From Nitzschia sp. pyKryTriq1 (taxonomy: Eukaryota > Bacillariophyta > Bacillariophyceae > Bacillariales > Bacillariaceae): 64,000 nt of DNA. The notes beneath the pieces are model-generated. The model saw only the letters and a program-made list of their open reading frames with translations. It made no database searches and had not been told where the DNA came from. Below, piece after piece: positions 46,655 through 58,749 of the stretch. The translations under genes were made by a program, and so were the position numbers. The stretch lies in contig OY101119.1 in NCBI GenBank assembly GCA_956465555.1, forward strand, positions 2,280,629 through 2,344,628. The letters run 5' to 3'. Within the stretch, counting starts at the first letter, position 1; each line of letters starts with the position of its first letter.

Positions 46655-47455
46655 TCAATTGTGCTTGATGAGCACATCTTCAACAGCTTGTTTCTTTCCT
46701 GGCGGCTCTGGTATCTTTTCTGGAGTCCCAAACCATATTGTACCAACCACATACTCGTTTTTGTCCAAGTCTACAATCTCCTTAAAGCGAGGGTCAAAGT
46801 TAACCGGTCCGGTCGTCCATTTTGTCCCCATGCCAGAGTTGTGAAGAGAAAGGCACAAGTTCTGAACAGCACAACAGCAAGCTGCATAATCTTCCCTCCT
46901 CAGACCGTCGGGCTTATCCATGGACTCGCCAACGTCACCTGATGTCCTGCATGTCACCACTAGCCAACCTGGCATTTGAAGCCATCTTTCCAATTTCTTT
47001 TCTCCAGCTTTCTCGCCCTTTTTCTCAGATACAATTGAGGCATTTAGCTGGCATACTTTTCTGATTGCTTCCTTCCCCAAAAGATGAAAACGCCAGGGTT
47101 CTGTTCTTTTGTGGTTGGGAGCAAACATGGCAGATTTTATGGCCTTTTGGAGCATGTCTTCCCAGTTATCAGGAAGTTGAGGATGAAAGTCGTTGATTGT
47201 TCGTCTTGATTGAAGGATCGAATCGAAGTCGATAGAATTACCACTCTCCTCGTCTCTTCGTCGTCTATTGCGAAAGATCCAACCCCATCGACTGGATTTG
47301 TTTTCTTTGGTAATAGTGGATGCTTGCAACAACGTGCGGTCCGGGGGGCCAGTGACACTTGCTGACCGATTAGGGGCAACCGGATGCTGGAATGCAGTAA
47401 CATCCCCCACGTAGGAGGCCAACAGAACGCCTAAAAAACACCTCCAAACTGACAT
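46655..47455 (-). CDS. Nitroreductase-family protein, probably plastid-targeted
   Basis: Intronless, 266 aa. The frame is open further upstream, but the Met at 47455 begins a signal peptide (MSVWRCFLGVLLASYVGDVTAFQHP) with an AF junction like diatom plastid presequences. The domain begins with ILQSRRTINDFHPQLPDNW, the flavin-binding RRxxRxF-like start, and continues AIKSAMFAPNHKRTEPWRFHLLG and VQNLCLSLHNSGMGTKWTTG. The C-terminal half ends GTIWFGTPEKIPEPP, the usual flavin nitroreductase end. Such enzymes reduce nitro or quinone compounds with NAD(P)H and FMN; the natural substrate is unknown. Confidence 0.87.
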   Translation of the reverse strand: MSVWRCFLGVLLASYVGDVTAFQHPVAPNRSASVTGPPDRTLLQASTITKENKSSRWGWIFRNRRRRDEESGNSIDFDSILQSRRTINDFHPQLPDNWEDMLQKAIKSAMFAPNHKRTEPWRFHLLGKEAIRKVCQLNASIVSEKKGEKAGEKKLERWLQMPGWLVVTCRTSGDVGESMDKPDGLRREDYAACCCAVQNLCLSLHNSGMGTKWTTGPVNFDPRFKEIVDLDKNEYVVGTIWFGTPEKIPEPPGKKQAVEDVLIKHN

Positions 47456-49418
47456 GACTCGAATCTCGTCGACAGTATGAGAAGCAAAGAAGTAACAGGA
47501 GATGATTCCACTCTCCTCTCCCATTAGAGTTACCAAAGTAGAAACAATGTTTGATGTTGAGATCATCGTGACCATGCATTCAACACGACATATCAGGATC
47601 ATCATGTCTCGATGGATCATGGATCGAGCGAGAGGTGCAAGAATGCGTACCGTTGATAGCGGTACAGCAGCAGTACATACTTGTACGAGGTACCATACAG
47701 TACAATAGTCAGGGTAGGGGAGCATGTCTTCGCTTCATATAAGCCCACACGTAATTTTCTTTTGAAGTATTTTCGAAAAGGTCGCGATTCCAGCTATATT
47801 TTAATCTACTGTCAAAATCAACGGAATGAATCATACTCTTCATCACCATACGAATACTGCTCCTACTACTCTACGAACTGGGCAATAGAGAGAAACTGTC
47901 TAATCGCTGCCTCGATGCTGCAAAACGTATTCCAAAAATTCCTCCTCGGCTCCTCTGTTCTTGCACTCTTTGCCCAGATCTGCCATGTCTTCTAGCTCTT
48001 CAAACGGGTCGGTGAACTTTCGAGTTCAAGGGGACCGAATTAATCCGTCTGTGGTGGTTCGCTGGTGTAAAAGGAGGTAGCGCCGCAAGCAGCTACGCAG
48101 CTCCGGAGGCCATCCGGAGGCCGAGCAAGATGACAGGTCCTCCTCTTGTTGTTATCATCACTCTTTTTACTACTTGTCCCTGTTGAGGCTAGCTTTATTG
48201 TTACTTGTACATCTACCATCAGAGCTATTAGCATACTAGTGCAGTCGCCACGAGCTAATTTTATTAACAAGATCATACTGTACCGCCGGGCGTGGGCGCC
48301 GGGGGGGGCGAGAGGGCGTGTTCTGCAGATATGCCCCCCCCCTCATGCCAGCATACGGGCGGGAGATCTACAGGTAGACTAGTGTACGAGTACTGTACCG
48401 GTACATCACTTCGTACGTACCAGTACTTCTACATACGAAGTAAAAAAAGTTTGGAGCCAGCGAGCGTTTTCGTTCGCCGGCGGGCGGAGTTCGGGTTGAT
48501 CCCCAGGTGCTAATTTTATTATTGCCTCGGTTAAAAAAGGTGCTGTCCCATGCCGTTCTCCCGGAATTACGCACGAGATTTCGCTGCAACAAATCCGAAG
48601 CAGTTAAATGGGAAAATAATGACTACTTATGAAATCGGTTGTTAATGTCGCTAGCTATGAATGACGCATGCAGGAAGGGTACTGCACTGGTACTGTACTG
48701 GTATTGTACTCGTGCGGTTGTTGCCACCTCTGCGCATACAGTATGTAGTCAGAATCGCACCAAGAAGTACAATATTCGCCCCCTATGGCCCGCGCTTTAC
48801 GCTCGGACACAACATTGTTACAGTACGAGTACTACCGGTAGTAGTACAGTACCGGTAAGGTACCTGGTACAGTACCGGTACCGTATGCTGCTGGCAACGG
48901 TGTTCGAGGTGGACGAACGGCATTCAAATTGCGCGAAACCGAAGCCGACGACGACACACAGCACGCCCAGCAAGCGAAAAAAGCTTGTCAGCTATGGCAC
49001 GATAAAAATATAAATGAAGTGAAAGATGGGTATGAGCTTGACGAGAACGACTTCATCTCCAATGGAGGTGATTGATGACATTACAAAAGCAATTGAGAGT
49101 GTGGTGAAAGAGCGACGAAAAGAGGAGAGAAGGTGGTACGTTTTTTTGCGTGTAGAGTGAGCATATTATTTTTTATTCGGGTTTCTCGTTGGAGTTCGGA
49201 TTGGTGCCTCCTGGTGCGGTATTCGGATTGGCGCCTGTGAATTCAGTGTGTTATTGATTTCTGCTAATGCAAATTCTTCCCTTTTTTGCATTTCACTAAC
49301 TCTCCCCCCTACAACGTCGTCCATAATTCCTCGACACGCAACAATCGGTTACCATCTTTACTTTACTTTACCTTACTTCTTGTTGTACTCTAATATCAGC
49401 GACGATACTTGTGACGCC
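47456..49418. other. Long intergenic stretch
   Basis: No supported gene. GTAC-rich, with TACCGGTA at 48396, 48833, 48850 and 48873. A G-rich run lies near 48300. Confidence 0.6.
48833..48880. repeat. Cluster of TACCGGTA palindromes
   Basis: Three copies of the octamer in 48 bases, embedded in CAGTAC/GTACC sequence. Confidence 0.8.
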
Positions 49419-50452
49419 ATGAACATCGAACCCACTTACATGCAAGAGCACCAGTACGCCCCGGTTTCTTCCCCTCCACAATGTACAGACCGAGCGACAC
49501 CGAAAGGAGACTTTTTAGGCCAGATGATCCCTCCGTTACTAAAGAATGTGGGCGGTCTGGGAAACATCCCACCGGAAACACTTCGCGAGAATCTGCAACC
49601 TATTGTTCGAGCACTCCAGAAGCTAGATGCAGAACTGTTACTTGGTTTAGAACGATCCGCGAGAGGGCCACAAGTAAGAGAAGGGTAAGTACTTTGGGAC
49701 TTTCTCTAGTAGTGGTAGTGCTTGTTGCTGGCACGATCCCACGTCTCATGCTCGTTGGTCTTTATTTGAACTCCAGTCATTTCGTTCGGCCGATTTACGA
49801 TGATGTAAAACCAGCAGTCACCAGCAGCGATTCCGCAGATGGACAATCCTGTGTGCGGTATTTGCACATATCTGAAGTTCCAGACCAGTATTCTATTGGC
49901 ATCTTTGTGTTTGCACCCTATTCAAGAATACCGCTACATGATCATCCTGATATGTGTGTATTATCTCGAGTACTCTATGGTGATTTACAACGGCTTTCTC
50001 TGGACTTGGCACGCGAGGAGGATAACTCATTTTCAATGGACTCAAATGGCTTTGGAGATAAAACAAAACGGTCTAGTTGGCTAGGTGGTTGGTGGAATAA
50101 GATGGAATCCTTCCGAAGAAAACTCCCAAAGGGATCGAAACAGGCTTTCAAGAATCATGTTGATTACTTGCAAGCCCCAGATGTCACTGTCCTTTACCCC
50201 TATGAAGGTAATCTTCATCAGTTTGTGGCTGGACCGGACGGAGCTGCGGTGCTAGATGTCCTATTGCCTCCATACGACAACGTACACAACAGAGACTGTA
50301 CTTTTTATGAGATCCACGAGTTGGGCGCCTCCGCCGGGCATAAGCCATCTGGCAAGGAGCCTTGCTTCATCGTTCCTACGGGCCAACCAGAGGACTTCCA
50401 TTGCATCTCCGGACAATACAGAGACCTCGGAGATTCTGATGATTTTGAATAG
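49419..50452 (+). CDS. Cysteamine/cysteine dioxygenase (ADO/PCO family)
   Basis: Two exons, 49419-49684 and 49777-50452, with a 92-bp intron (GTAAGT...CTCCAG). The product is 313 aa. The cupin core has SIGIFVFAPYSRIPLHDHPDMCVLSRVLYG, with the two iron-binding histidines in HDHP, and a later His in GNLHQFV that should be the third ligand. The C-terminal part PPYDNVHNRDCTFYEI is typical of this family. ADO oxidises cysteamine, and ADO/PCO enzymes oxidise N-terminal cysteine of proteins as oxygen sensors for the Cys/Arg degron. An N-terminal region of about 90 residues is extra. Either substrate is possible here. Confidence 0.9.
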
Positions 50453-51241
50453 AATAACAAAATGTAAAATATGTAATGGCTACAATAGACTTATCACACG
50501 ACCATCTTTTTTTTCTCTACTAGCTAAATGATCTTCAGTATCGTCTGCCACTGGACGATGTTTTCTCCTGCCAAATGAAGACCGCGGTGTTTGGTAAAGG
50601 TAGACGAGTAGTAGTAGCCGATGGCATCTTGTCTCTACTACGGATCAGTAGAGGGCTAAAAGCTAGCTCCTTGCTCGAGATTTTCGAGTAGAGAGCAAAG
50701 ATGACCACTTTGAACCCGGTTGAACCAACATCAGAGATGTCTCATTTCTCCTTCTTAAAGGCAACACATGAAGTGCGTGCTTCAACGTGCTGTGCTGTGC
50801 TGTCTAGAAGAACCCCAGCATAGTAACCTCCTGTCGTGGCGGCTATACACAACAAGCAAAGCTCTCGCACGTTGAAGTCTGAAAGAGGCTATTAGTAGTG
50901 TCAACTGTCTACCAGATCCATCGCCGGAAGATGGTTACCGTCTGCAAATTGCAAATCCTGCAAACACTTTCTTGAAGAATCAACCATGCTCGCACGGAAC
51001 ATGCGCATTCGTAGTCTAGTTGGCAAAGGAGTTGCCAGCCCAAATATCTCTTCCCGAGAGACCCTTTGACGCAGAATTCATGTTAGCTTGAGGGCCCAAT
51101 TACTTTGTCGTTCATGTGCCGAACTCTGTACAGCGGATAATCCATACATCGAGACCTTCGGTCCAACCACTCTGTAGTCACGGTCTTTTCCTTGGATCGT
51201 CATCGCACTGCTTTTCTTGCATGTCTGACTCGTCATTGTCG
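50453..51241. other. Intergenic
   Basis: Convergent 3' ends. No gene seen. Confidence 0.6.
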
Positions 51242-52693
51242 TCACGTTGTCATTTCTAGGACCTTCTTGACAATCGCTTCTCCCCACGCCCTCATTCCAT
51301 GGAGTGAAATGCTGTCACCACGTCCATCGCCTGAAACGATGTGACTCGAGTCAAAAAAATCGAAACTATTGGAATCTTTGGCAAAGCACTTCAGAAAGGC
51401 ATTTGCTTCATTGAAGTTTTGTCGAGTCCCTTCGGTGCTAGTGTCCCACTGCTGTGATGGAATGATGGAGTTTACCACAATCTTTGCGTCTGGACGCCTT
51501 GCCTTGATTGTCTGCACCAGAGGTTGGATAGCCCAAGCGATGGACTCTGGAGAGCAATGATCCTCACCAATATCATTGGATCCTATTTGAATCCACCAAA
51601 TCTTTGGATCCAGACTATCAAGGATGCTTCCGTCTTCTTGTAGCCTGTAGAGTAGATGCCCGACCTGAATGATGAGAAGGCGTTAATGTTGTGAGCATTG
51701 TAGCGTAAACGTTTCTAGAAGTGCCTGTACACAAGGTAGCTGCCAAAGAATAGGCAAAAAGAGAATACGCAACTTACCCTGTCCCCACTTGCTCCCAGAG
51801 CCATTCCATTTATACTTCCCCCGATATCTTTCCGAAACAGTTGATGGCATACAGCTGCCATTCCATTCCGTTCGGGCATGTTGTCGAGGTTTGATGATCC
51901 AAGAGCTAGGCCTCTGGCGCAATTCTCAATCAGCGTGTCTCCCAGAAGGACAACATCCAAGTCTTCACTGGTATCGAGATCTGAATTAACTGTTAATGGT
52001 TCATCGGGCAAAACAGGTCCGAGCGTGCTCAAACAGTGGCATTCACTGGCAACCTGAAATCACAAAAGAAAGTGAGGCCATGCACCACCTTGGAGTATTT
52101 GATATGGAATAGCATAGCCCCAGTCCGCGTACCTCGTGTTCGCATAATGTTGCGTTTTGATTTGCCGACGTCGATTCAACATATCTCGTGAACGATGCAG
52201 CTACATTGGATGCATCATTCAGTGTGGTGGTTTTTGTACAGTCAAACTCCTGGGCTGCAATCATGCCTTGATCCACAATCGCATCATCGTCTCCAACGAT
52301 CAAACCAGAACTCGCCCAAACTTCGTTACTCTGGGTAAATGAAAAAGCAACAATTCCGGCAAGGCCACAAATAATAGATACTGCAACAACGACTTTTGTT
52401 GAAAGTTCCACACACGTTCGGATGGACGACTTGGGAGCCGACGATAATGATTCTTGCTGCTGTTTGATCCGCGGCAAAATCTTCTTGGTGACAGCGAAGA
52501 CGCCTTTTGGTCGAAGGAGCTGATCTTCGTCTCCGTCGCCGCGCCATGATGAGGAGAAGGAATCCCCCCTCTCCCAGAGTGGATTGTGGATGTTCACGCC
52601 CGAAAAGGCAATTTCTTCGTCATGAAATAATGGTTCGGGCTCAATGTTCAAGCGGAAGCTACTGCTACTGTTGGATCGTCGAGGTGCAGGCAT
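51242..52693 (-). CDS. Diverged membrane-anchored GDSL (SGNH) family protein with Thr at the nucleophile position
   Basis: Three exons: 52693-52133, 52053-51778 and 51664-51242, with introns of 79 and 113 bp. The product is 419 aa. Arrangement matches the GDSL gene at 39938: cytosolic N-terminus, one membrane segment (about residues 100-119), a Cys-containing linker, then the SGNH blocks. Block I reads VVLLGDTLIEN, with Thr227 where the catalytic Ser should be. Block II (LGASGDR), block III (IQIGSNDIG) and a late Asp/His pair (GDSISLHG) remain. The second intron is at the same place as the intron of the paralogue, right after GDR. The Ser to Thr change suggests loss or change of hydrolase activity. 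Confidence 0.82.
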
Positions 52694-53435
52694 GGTGTCG
52701 GGCGCCTGGTGTTGACGTTGAGAGACGGAAATGATTGCTTCTGATTAAAGAAAATGACAAGTGGTTCATTTATTCAGAATGCTATGTAATGTTTCGAGCA
52801 TTGCTGGATCGAAGGACGAGGGCTTCCGATCGACGATCGATGGAGATGAAGGAAAAAAACCATTCTCGTCCACCGATCCCAAACTGCGGGAAACAACACT
52901 TACTGTGTACCGTTAGTGGTGGTCACGCCAGCACTTTCGAACCTCCGGCAGATCACAAAAATGAGAGACGGCGTGGCACACCGGCGGCATGCGCGCTCGG
53001 ATCGCCTGTCGGCCCGCCAAAAAAAACGTCGGTGTTTGGTGGGCGGCCAGACCTTCAAATGCGCGCGCGCCCTGAACGATACACATGGAATGGCGGGCGT
53101 AACAATGGCATTCGGTTCCAGCATAATACATAAAAATAACGAGTCGTACACGCGTCCATTCTGTATGTAAATTTGTTGTTGATCGGAGTACATCTACCGT
53201 TGAGGCCACGTACGCTCGCCTTGGCAAAACCGTTGAGCTTCTGCTTAGAGTGACACCGCGCGGACCGGCCATCAAAAATCACGATAATGCGCGAAGGCGC
53301 CGCCGATTTTAACCCCCCGAACAAACTAAGCAGTAATTATTGTCCTGCCTATTGCTACTGAGCGTTAAAAGTCAGTACCAGTACGAGTGCGAAGCCATCA
53401 CAACCACACTTTAGATCGTAAAAAGTGCAAGTACA
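52694..53435. other. Divergent promoter region
   Basis: Between the GDSL-like gene and the DUF1769-like gene. No gene seen; short ORFs show no family features. Confidence 0.6.
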
Positions 53436-55547
53436 ATGATCGAGTCTATGGATATTAGCAGCAACACTGGATCACCGAGAATAGGGGATTTCAATGTCAT
53501 GAATGAGGATGTTGATAAGGCGAAGAGCTTTTCCGAGTCTCCGGTGCGTTCATCGCGTTTTTTGCGGCGGAGAACAACTAGCATGCCTCTCGATGCCAAG
53601 AAAAACGAAATGGGCACCTCTGCGCCTACTAGCCGGGAACATAATAGTTTATCGCTGCGACGATTATCGGTACGACGGAGGAAACAGAAAGAATCCTCTC
53701 CGATGAAAACGGTGAATGCCTCGCCTTCGACTGGGAGTGCGCTGTCGCCCAAGTCCTCGCCACGAAAAAAGGATGTATCGCCCGGTTCCGGACAGCGGAG
53801 TCGGCGAAGGCTGTCCCTAAAATTCCTCCGTAGAGAATCCTCGGTGACCACAAGCGGCACAATGCCTTTGCGAAGAGAAAATAGCCGCTCGAAGGAAAGC
53901 AAGGGGGGCTCTAAAGCAAGCACTGTTGATTCTGGGACCAGTGACTTTGACGAGAGAGTCCACAACCTGTCGCTGGCCGAACGCACCACAATCGTCACGG
54001 AACTTGGAACGAGGCCATTGAGTAAAAAGACAGTGACACCGACAGAAAATTTTGAAGATCGCGATGAAGTAGCTGAAGCACGAGCTTATGAATTCAACTG
54101 CGCGACTGCGATTTTGGGGCACACGTACCTGGAAAGGATCTGTGGTATCCCTCGGGATTTGAGTTTTGAGCACATGCACATACATGGTCACCACGATTTG
54201 CCTGAAGATCCCACAATTCAGGAATCTATTGAGTGTATCTTTGCTTCCCAACTCGAGGAGGGACTAAATCTCTGGGACGACGACGAGGAAACGCACCCGC
54301 ACCTTCCAGAGAGAACTGATCACGATCCACTACAAATGGTGTCACCTTCTCTATTGCAACAATCTCGTCAAAACCGATGTGATCGCCAGGCAGCTTCGCT
54401 TTCTCAGAGTAAAAAGAGATATGAGCAAGCTAGTCTTGTGTACGTTGGTACATTCGATCCATCCATCGTGGACAATGATACCATGGGGGAGAGACCAGAA
54501 CGCCCGCTTCCGTGTTCCTGTGATCGGAGCAGTCTGCCTTCGCTGGACCCAGCAGACTGGCCGCAAGCCCCTGTTCTGCTTCGTCCGACACCGGGCCATG
54601 GGACTCGAGTAAAAGGCGTTCGTTTGGGGTCATCGAACGACTACTTGTGGGAGCCTGGTTCGCATCTTACCTGGTCTGAGTGCTTGGCACAGAAATGGGG
54701 GAAAACCTGCAATCCCGCGCCAAGAGTAGGTTGCTGCGAGTACTGTGCCATTCTGCCGATCAATAACGGCAACGAATCGGACGACGAGGCTCTTGTGATC
54801 GACTTTGAATCGGATCTGTTCGATGGTAGTTTGCTTCTACGAATTCGCCATACAAATGGCACAACTCCTGAACCATACGATGATTCCAAGGGCTATTTCG
54901 AAGGCGTGAATCGTCGCTACCAAGCTGTTGTTCGAGGACGATTCAAGAAAAGCATTCCATTCACACAGCTTCGCACAGGATTTCAATTCGATCGTCCCTG
55001 TGGAAGGCTGCCTGCAAAGTTCATTCTTCGAGGGGGCATCAAAGTTCTGAGCTTTTTCGCCCCTCAACTCGATTGCAAGATGGAGGGCGCTCGACCGCAT
55101 TCATTAACACCACTTGGTAGCACCCCACAAGTGATCTGCGTGGACCATGACACGGCTAGGGAGCCAATCCAAGTCACCCACCAAGAGCCAACAGAGAACG
55201 AGCGTACGCTGCTAGGACATGCGTCACAGGCATCTTCTTCGATGCACCGGGCTCGTGCGCGAAAGAAGGAGTTTGACAGACTATTTGTGCACAGCTCTGA
55301 AGAACCAAGAACAGATCCCTCCAAAGTTTACACCTTTGAGTTTTTGCAGCATTTGTTCAACTTTCAAAACTTTTCGATTGAATTGGGGAGCATGCTGGGT
55401 AGTGTCGAGCTCAAAGAAATCTTGGACGGGCAGCCTTTGCAAATCATGGCAAACCATGGTGAGCATCGTCTATGGTCGTTCGATATTTGGCACGAGAATT
55501 TGTGGGAAAGTGCCAAACGACAGGACAATCGTGATCTATCTCAGTAA
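53436..55547 (+). CDS. DUF1769-like protein with basic disordered N-terminus
   Basis: Intronless, 703 aa. The first 200 residues are low-complexity and rich in Ser, Arg and Lys, with many SPR and SPK-type sites. The C-terminal half contains YFEGVNRRYQAVVRGRFKKSIPFTQLRTGFQFDRP, then ILRGGIKVLSFFAPQL, and a final part YTFEFLQHLFNFQNFSIELG. This set resembles the DUF1769 family found in fungi and protists, whose function is not known to me. A Cys-containing segment (CCEYC near residue 430) might bind metal. No membrane segment is obvious. Confidence 0.7.
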   Translation: MIESMDISSNTGSPRIGDFNVMNEDVDKAKSFSESPVRSSRFLRRRTTSMPLDAKKNEMGTSAPTSREHNSLSLRRLSVRRRKQKESSPMKTVNASPSTGSALSPKSSPRKKDVSPGSGQRSRRRLSLKFLRRESSVTTSGTMPLRRENSRSKESKGGSKASTVDSGTSDFDERVHNLSLAERTTIVTELGTRPLSKKTVTPTENFEDRDEVAEARAYEFNCATAILGHTYLERICGIPRDLSFEHMHIHGHHDLPEDPTIQESIECIFASQLEEGLNLWDDDEETHPHLPERTDHDPLQMVSPSLLQQSRQNRCDRQAASLSQSKKRYEQASLVYVGTFDPSIVDNDTMGERPERPLPCSCDRSSLPSLDPADWPQAPVLLRPTPGHGTRVKGVRLGSSNDYLWEPGSHLTWSECLAQKWGKTCNPAPRVGCCEYCAILPINNGNESDDEALVIDFESDLFDGSLLLRIRHTNGTTPEPYDDSKGYFEGVNRRYQAVVRGRFKKSIPFTQLRTGFQFDRPCGRLPAKFILRGGIKVLSFFAPQLDCKMEGARPHSLTPLGSTPQVICVDHDTAREPIQVTHQEPTENERTLLGHASQASSSMHRARARKKEFDRLFVHSSEEPRTDPSKVYTFEFLQHLFNFQNFSIELGSMLGSVELKEILDGQPLQIMANHGEHRLWSFDIWHENLWESAKRQDNRDLSQ

Positions 55548-56113
55548 AGTACGTAGCGTTTTAAAAGAGTACAGAACTTCAAAGGTTGAATCAAAGCATG
55601 TGAATATGTGCATGTTTAGCCAGCTAGATTTATATAGACTTTCAGCATTATAGTACTTATTCGGATTCGCCTTTATCTCGATCCGCCGCGCTTCTATTTC
55701 GATGTAAAGAAAGGAACGAAAGTCCAGAGCCCAGCAGCAGCCCATCTCATGTCTCCTCGTAAAGTAGACGATGACTCCGGATGAAATAGTCTTCGCATGT
55801 TAGACTGCGTTGCTGCTGCTACTGTAGATCCAACATACACACTATCCTGTCTTCCTGCCATGGGACGCAGGTGTAAATCAAGTGTAGGTAACAGCCCTTC
55901 CAGTATGGTTCAGGGGTGTGTCGAGTTCTAGCGTCAATCTGAAGCGAAATTCCTGCCACACTCAAGGAGACGGCAAGAAAAGGAGAATTCAGGAACTACA
56001 GGAACAGAAGTGAATACACCAAACTACGATTTATGGTCTTCGGTTGTAGAGACAACGATGATGTTTAGTGCTACAGTAAAGCGCATTTAATAACAGCCCC
56101 GTGTTTTGACCAA
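55548..56113. other. Intergenic, convergent 3' ends
   Basis: No gene seen. Confidence 0.6.
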
Positions 56114-57025
56114 CTACAAAACGGGCATTTCAGGCTTGGTGATGTGGCTTGTCTTGGTCTTAATCACCTCGTCAATGATTCCGTATTCGACGGCCTCTTC
56201 AGGGGTCATGAAGAAATCACGATCACAGTCAGCCTCAATCTTGTCCTTCGGTTGGTCGCAATAATCCGCAATGTATGTGTTGAGCACTTCCCGGATGAAC
56301 AAGATTTCCTTGGCCTGGATCTCGATATCGGCAGCCTGGCCTTGGGCTCCTCCGAGAGGTTGGTGAATCATGATTCGCGAGTTTGGCAACGCCCGTCTCT
56401 TTCCCTTAGCACCAGCACCCAACAAAAACGCTCCCATACTTGCAGCCATTCCGAAGCAAACAGTGGAAACATCGCACGGAACGTATTGCATTGTATCGTA
56501 AATTGCCATGCCGGCACTCACGGATCCACCAGGTGAGTTGATGTACAAAGTAATATCCTTTTCGGGGTCTTCGTTTGCCAAATACAAAAGCTGAGCAACC
56601 AAAATATTTGCAACCTCGTCATCGACTCCTTGCCCGAGAAGCAAGATACGATCTTTCAGCAATCGGCTGATCACATCCATCTGGCCCTTATCCGTATCAA
56701 TAACAGGCATTCTCACGGGAGCAGAGGGGGGTTGCTCGTCGGGGTTTTTACGACGAGGGTCAACCTAGAGAGAGTAGATAGCGTTACACGATCGTCGTGA
56801 GCAACTCTCAACACTGCATCTAGAAATGATAGTTTCTAATGAAGCCTATCGTGACACGTGGAACTAGCAACATACCTCGGGTGTCGGATCATCCATGATC
56901 CATTGTGATCGAATAGTATCCTGAACAACAGTAGACTGTCTGTTAAAGGAGGCGACGGGAGTGAATGCATTGCATTGCGTTACGAGGGCGCCAGCGGCAC
57001 CAAGGGCTAGGGTGGACAGTCTCAT
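56114..57025 (-). CDS. Plastid-targeted ATP-dependent Clp protease proteolytic subunit
   Basis: Two exons, 57025-56876 and 56764-56114, with a 111-bp intron (GTATGT donor). The product is 266 aa. Exon 1 encodes a signal peptide with [11 protein letters not shown], a diatom plastid import junction. The mature part is a full ClpP: the catalytic Ser in [12 protein letters not shown], His in [11 protein letters not shown] and Asp in [13 protein letters not shown] are all present, as is [18 protein letters not shown]. ClpP forms a barrel of two rings that degrades proteins unfolded by ClpC. The FNR gene, also for a plastid protein, is its upstream neighbour on the same strand. Confidence 0.95.
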
Positions 57026-57550
57026 GGTCAAAAGATTGCCGATGGAAACTATGTATGTTATTGTAAGCTTGTGATAAAGAGCGAGAGAGAAAGGAGCAGA
57101 TGCTGATGGTGCGTGCGCTGTCGAGGGTGGATAATAAACCAGCTGGAATTCGTTTCGATCGGCCGTCGACCGTCGACCCTCCGATGAAGCAAGGATGAAG
57201 AAGCCAGAGGAAGACGCACTACGCGCGGGCGGGCGTGACCAGTAGGCTATGGTACTGACTGTACTGGTACCGGTAGGTTACGCGCCAAAGAGCTTCGACT
57301 CATTCGATCGACTTTGTCCAAAAGATTGACCCTACTACTTGTTTCACTCACTCTCTCAAGCAGAGACTATTGTACAGATGGCTTTGCTGTCGCAGGGCGA
57401 AATCAAATGTGATGTGTCCCTTACTTGAGCACTTGACTAGCTAGAAGGCCAAAGAAATCATTTGTAGGACTAGAAAAGAGGATTGTGATCTATTTCTTTT
57501 AAAACCAGATAGCGTCATGGCAGAAATAATATGGGCTACTAATCACGAGC
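57026..57550. other. Intergenic
   Basis: Upstream region of ClpP and 3' end of FNR. One TACCGGTA at 57268. Confidence 0.6.
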
Positions 57551-58749
57551 TTAGTAGACCTCGACGTGCCATTGCTTCTTCGCCTTCAAGCCCTTGAGCC
57601 ACTCTTCGTAGTCAAGACCCTTCTTCTCGGCAACTCCCTTCAACATGTCTTGGATTCCAGGCATCATACCCTTAAGACCGCAGAAGTAGATGTGGGCACC
57701 ACCTTCCAACTTTCCGAAAACTTCGTCGGCGTATTCCTCAACCTTGTCTTGGATGTACATCTTTCCTCCCTTCTGGTTGGTTTGTTCACGAGAAAGGGCA
57801 TAGTCAAGACGGAAGTTGTTGGGGAACTTCTTCTTGGCCTCTTGGAATTCGTCGTCGTAAAGAAGGGCGTCGCTGTTGGCGACACCAAGGAACAACCAGG
57901 CTTCTCCCTTGTAGGCCTTGGCGGCAGGAGTGTCTTCGAAGAACAGACGACGGATGAATCCACGGTAAGGAGCAATTCCAGTTCCAGTGGCAACCATGAT
58001 GTAGTCGGTGTTGGGGTCTTCTTCGGGCATAAGCATGACCTTTCCAGCGGGTCCAGTCATTTGGATTTCGGCACCGGGAGCGGTGTCGCACAAAAAGTTG
58101 GAGCAGATACCCTTCTTGGCCGGATCGTCAGCCTTGAGCTCCGGGCACCAGTAAGTGGCACGACGGACGCACAAAGAACCGGTCTTTCCGGTCATGTCGT
58201 CACCATATCGCGACGACGCGATGGAGTAAAGTCGGACAGAGTGGGGCTTTCCGTCCTTCTCACGGACACCCGGGGGGATCACACCCCACGATTGTCCCTC
58301 CCAGTAGGGGAAGTCACCATTGTGATCGATGATGATGTGGCAAGTCTCACCAGTGGCCTTGGGTCCGACAATTCGCTTGGTGGAGACAACCTTTCCGGTG
58401 AATGGGGCCTTGTTCTTGTAAACATTGACAGGAACAGTGGACTGGTCATAGTAGGGCTCGGCCTCAAGGAAGTCCTCAGCAGCCACCTTCGTGCTAAAAG
58501 AAGAAAGCAAAAATAGAATCAGATAATGCTCTTATGGTCCAAACGGAGACCAACTTGCGAGAAGAGATGACGAGGCGGAAACGAAGCTGTGACGTCCGAA
58601 TTGTTTATGGCTCCCACTTTTTTGGGGGTCGTCATTATTTCTCTTCTCGCAGAAATTCCGATTTTCGCTTACCTGAAGGCAGGCTTGGAGGCAGGGACGA
58701 AGGCGGAGGCCGAAGCCAGACATGCAGCGATGCAGAATACAGTCTTCAT
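57551..58749 (-). CDS. petH: Plastid ferredoxin-NADP+ reductase
   Basis: Two exons, 58749-58673 and 58493-57551, with a 179-bp intron. The product is 339 aa. Exon 1 encodes a signal peptide ending [14 protein letters not shown], an exact diatom plastid motif, which fixes the start. The mature protein shows the FAD-binding RLYSIASS, the Cys-containing [10 protein letters not shown] and CSNFLCD regions, the NADP-binding [10 protein letters not shown] and the C-terminal HVEVY whose final Tyr stacks on the flavin. FNR passes electrons from ferredoxin to NADP+ at the end of photosynthetic electron flow. The opposite strand has a 316-codon open frame over this gene, a codon-bias shadow. Confidence 0.96.

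Noticed and set aside
57566-58516. 316-codon plus-strand ORF over the FNR gene
   Set aside because: Codon-bias shadow of a highly expressed gene; no family features, and FNR on the minus strand is unambiguous.
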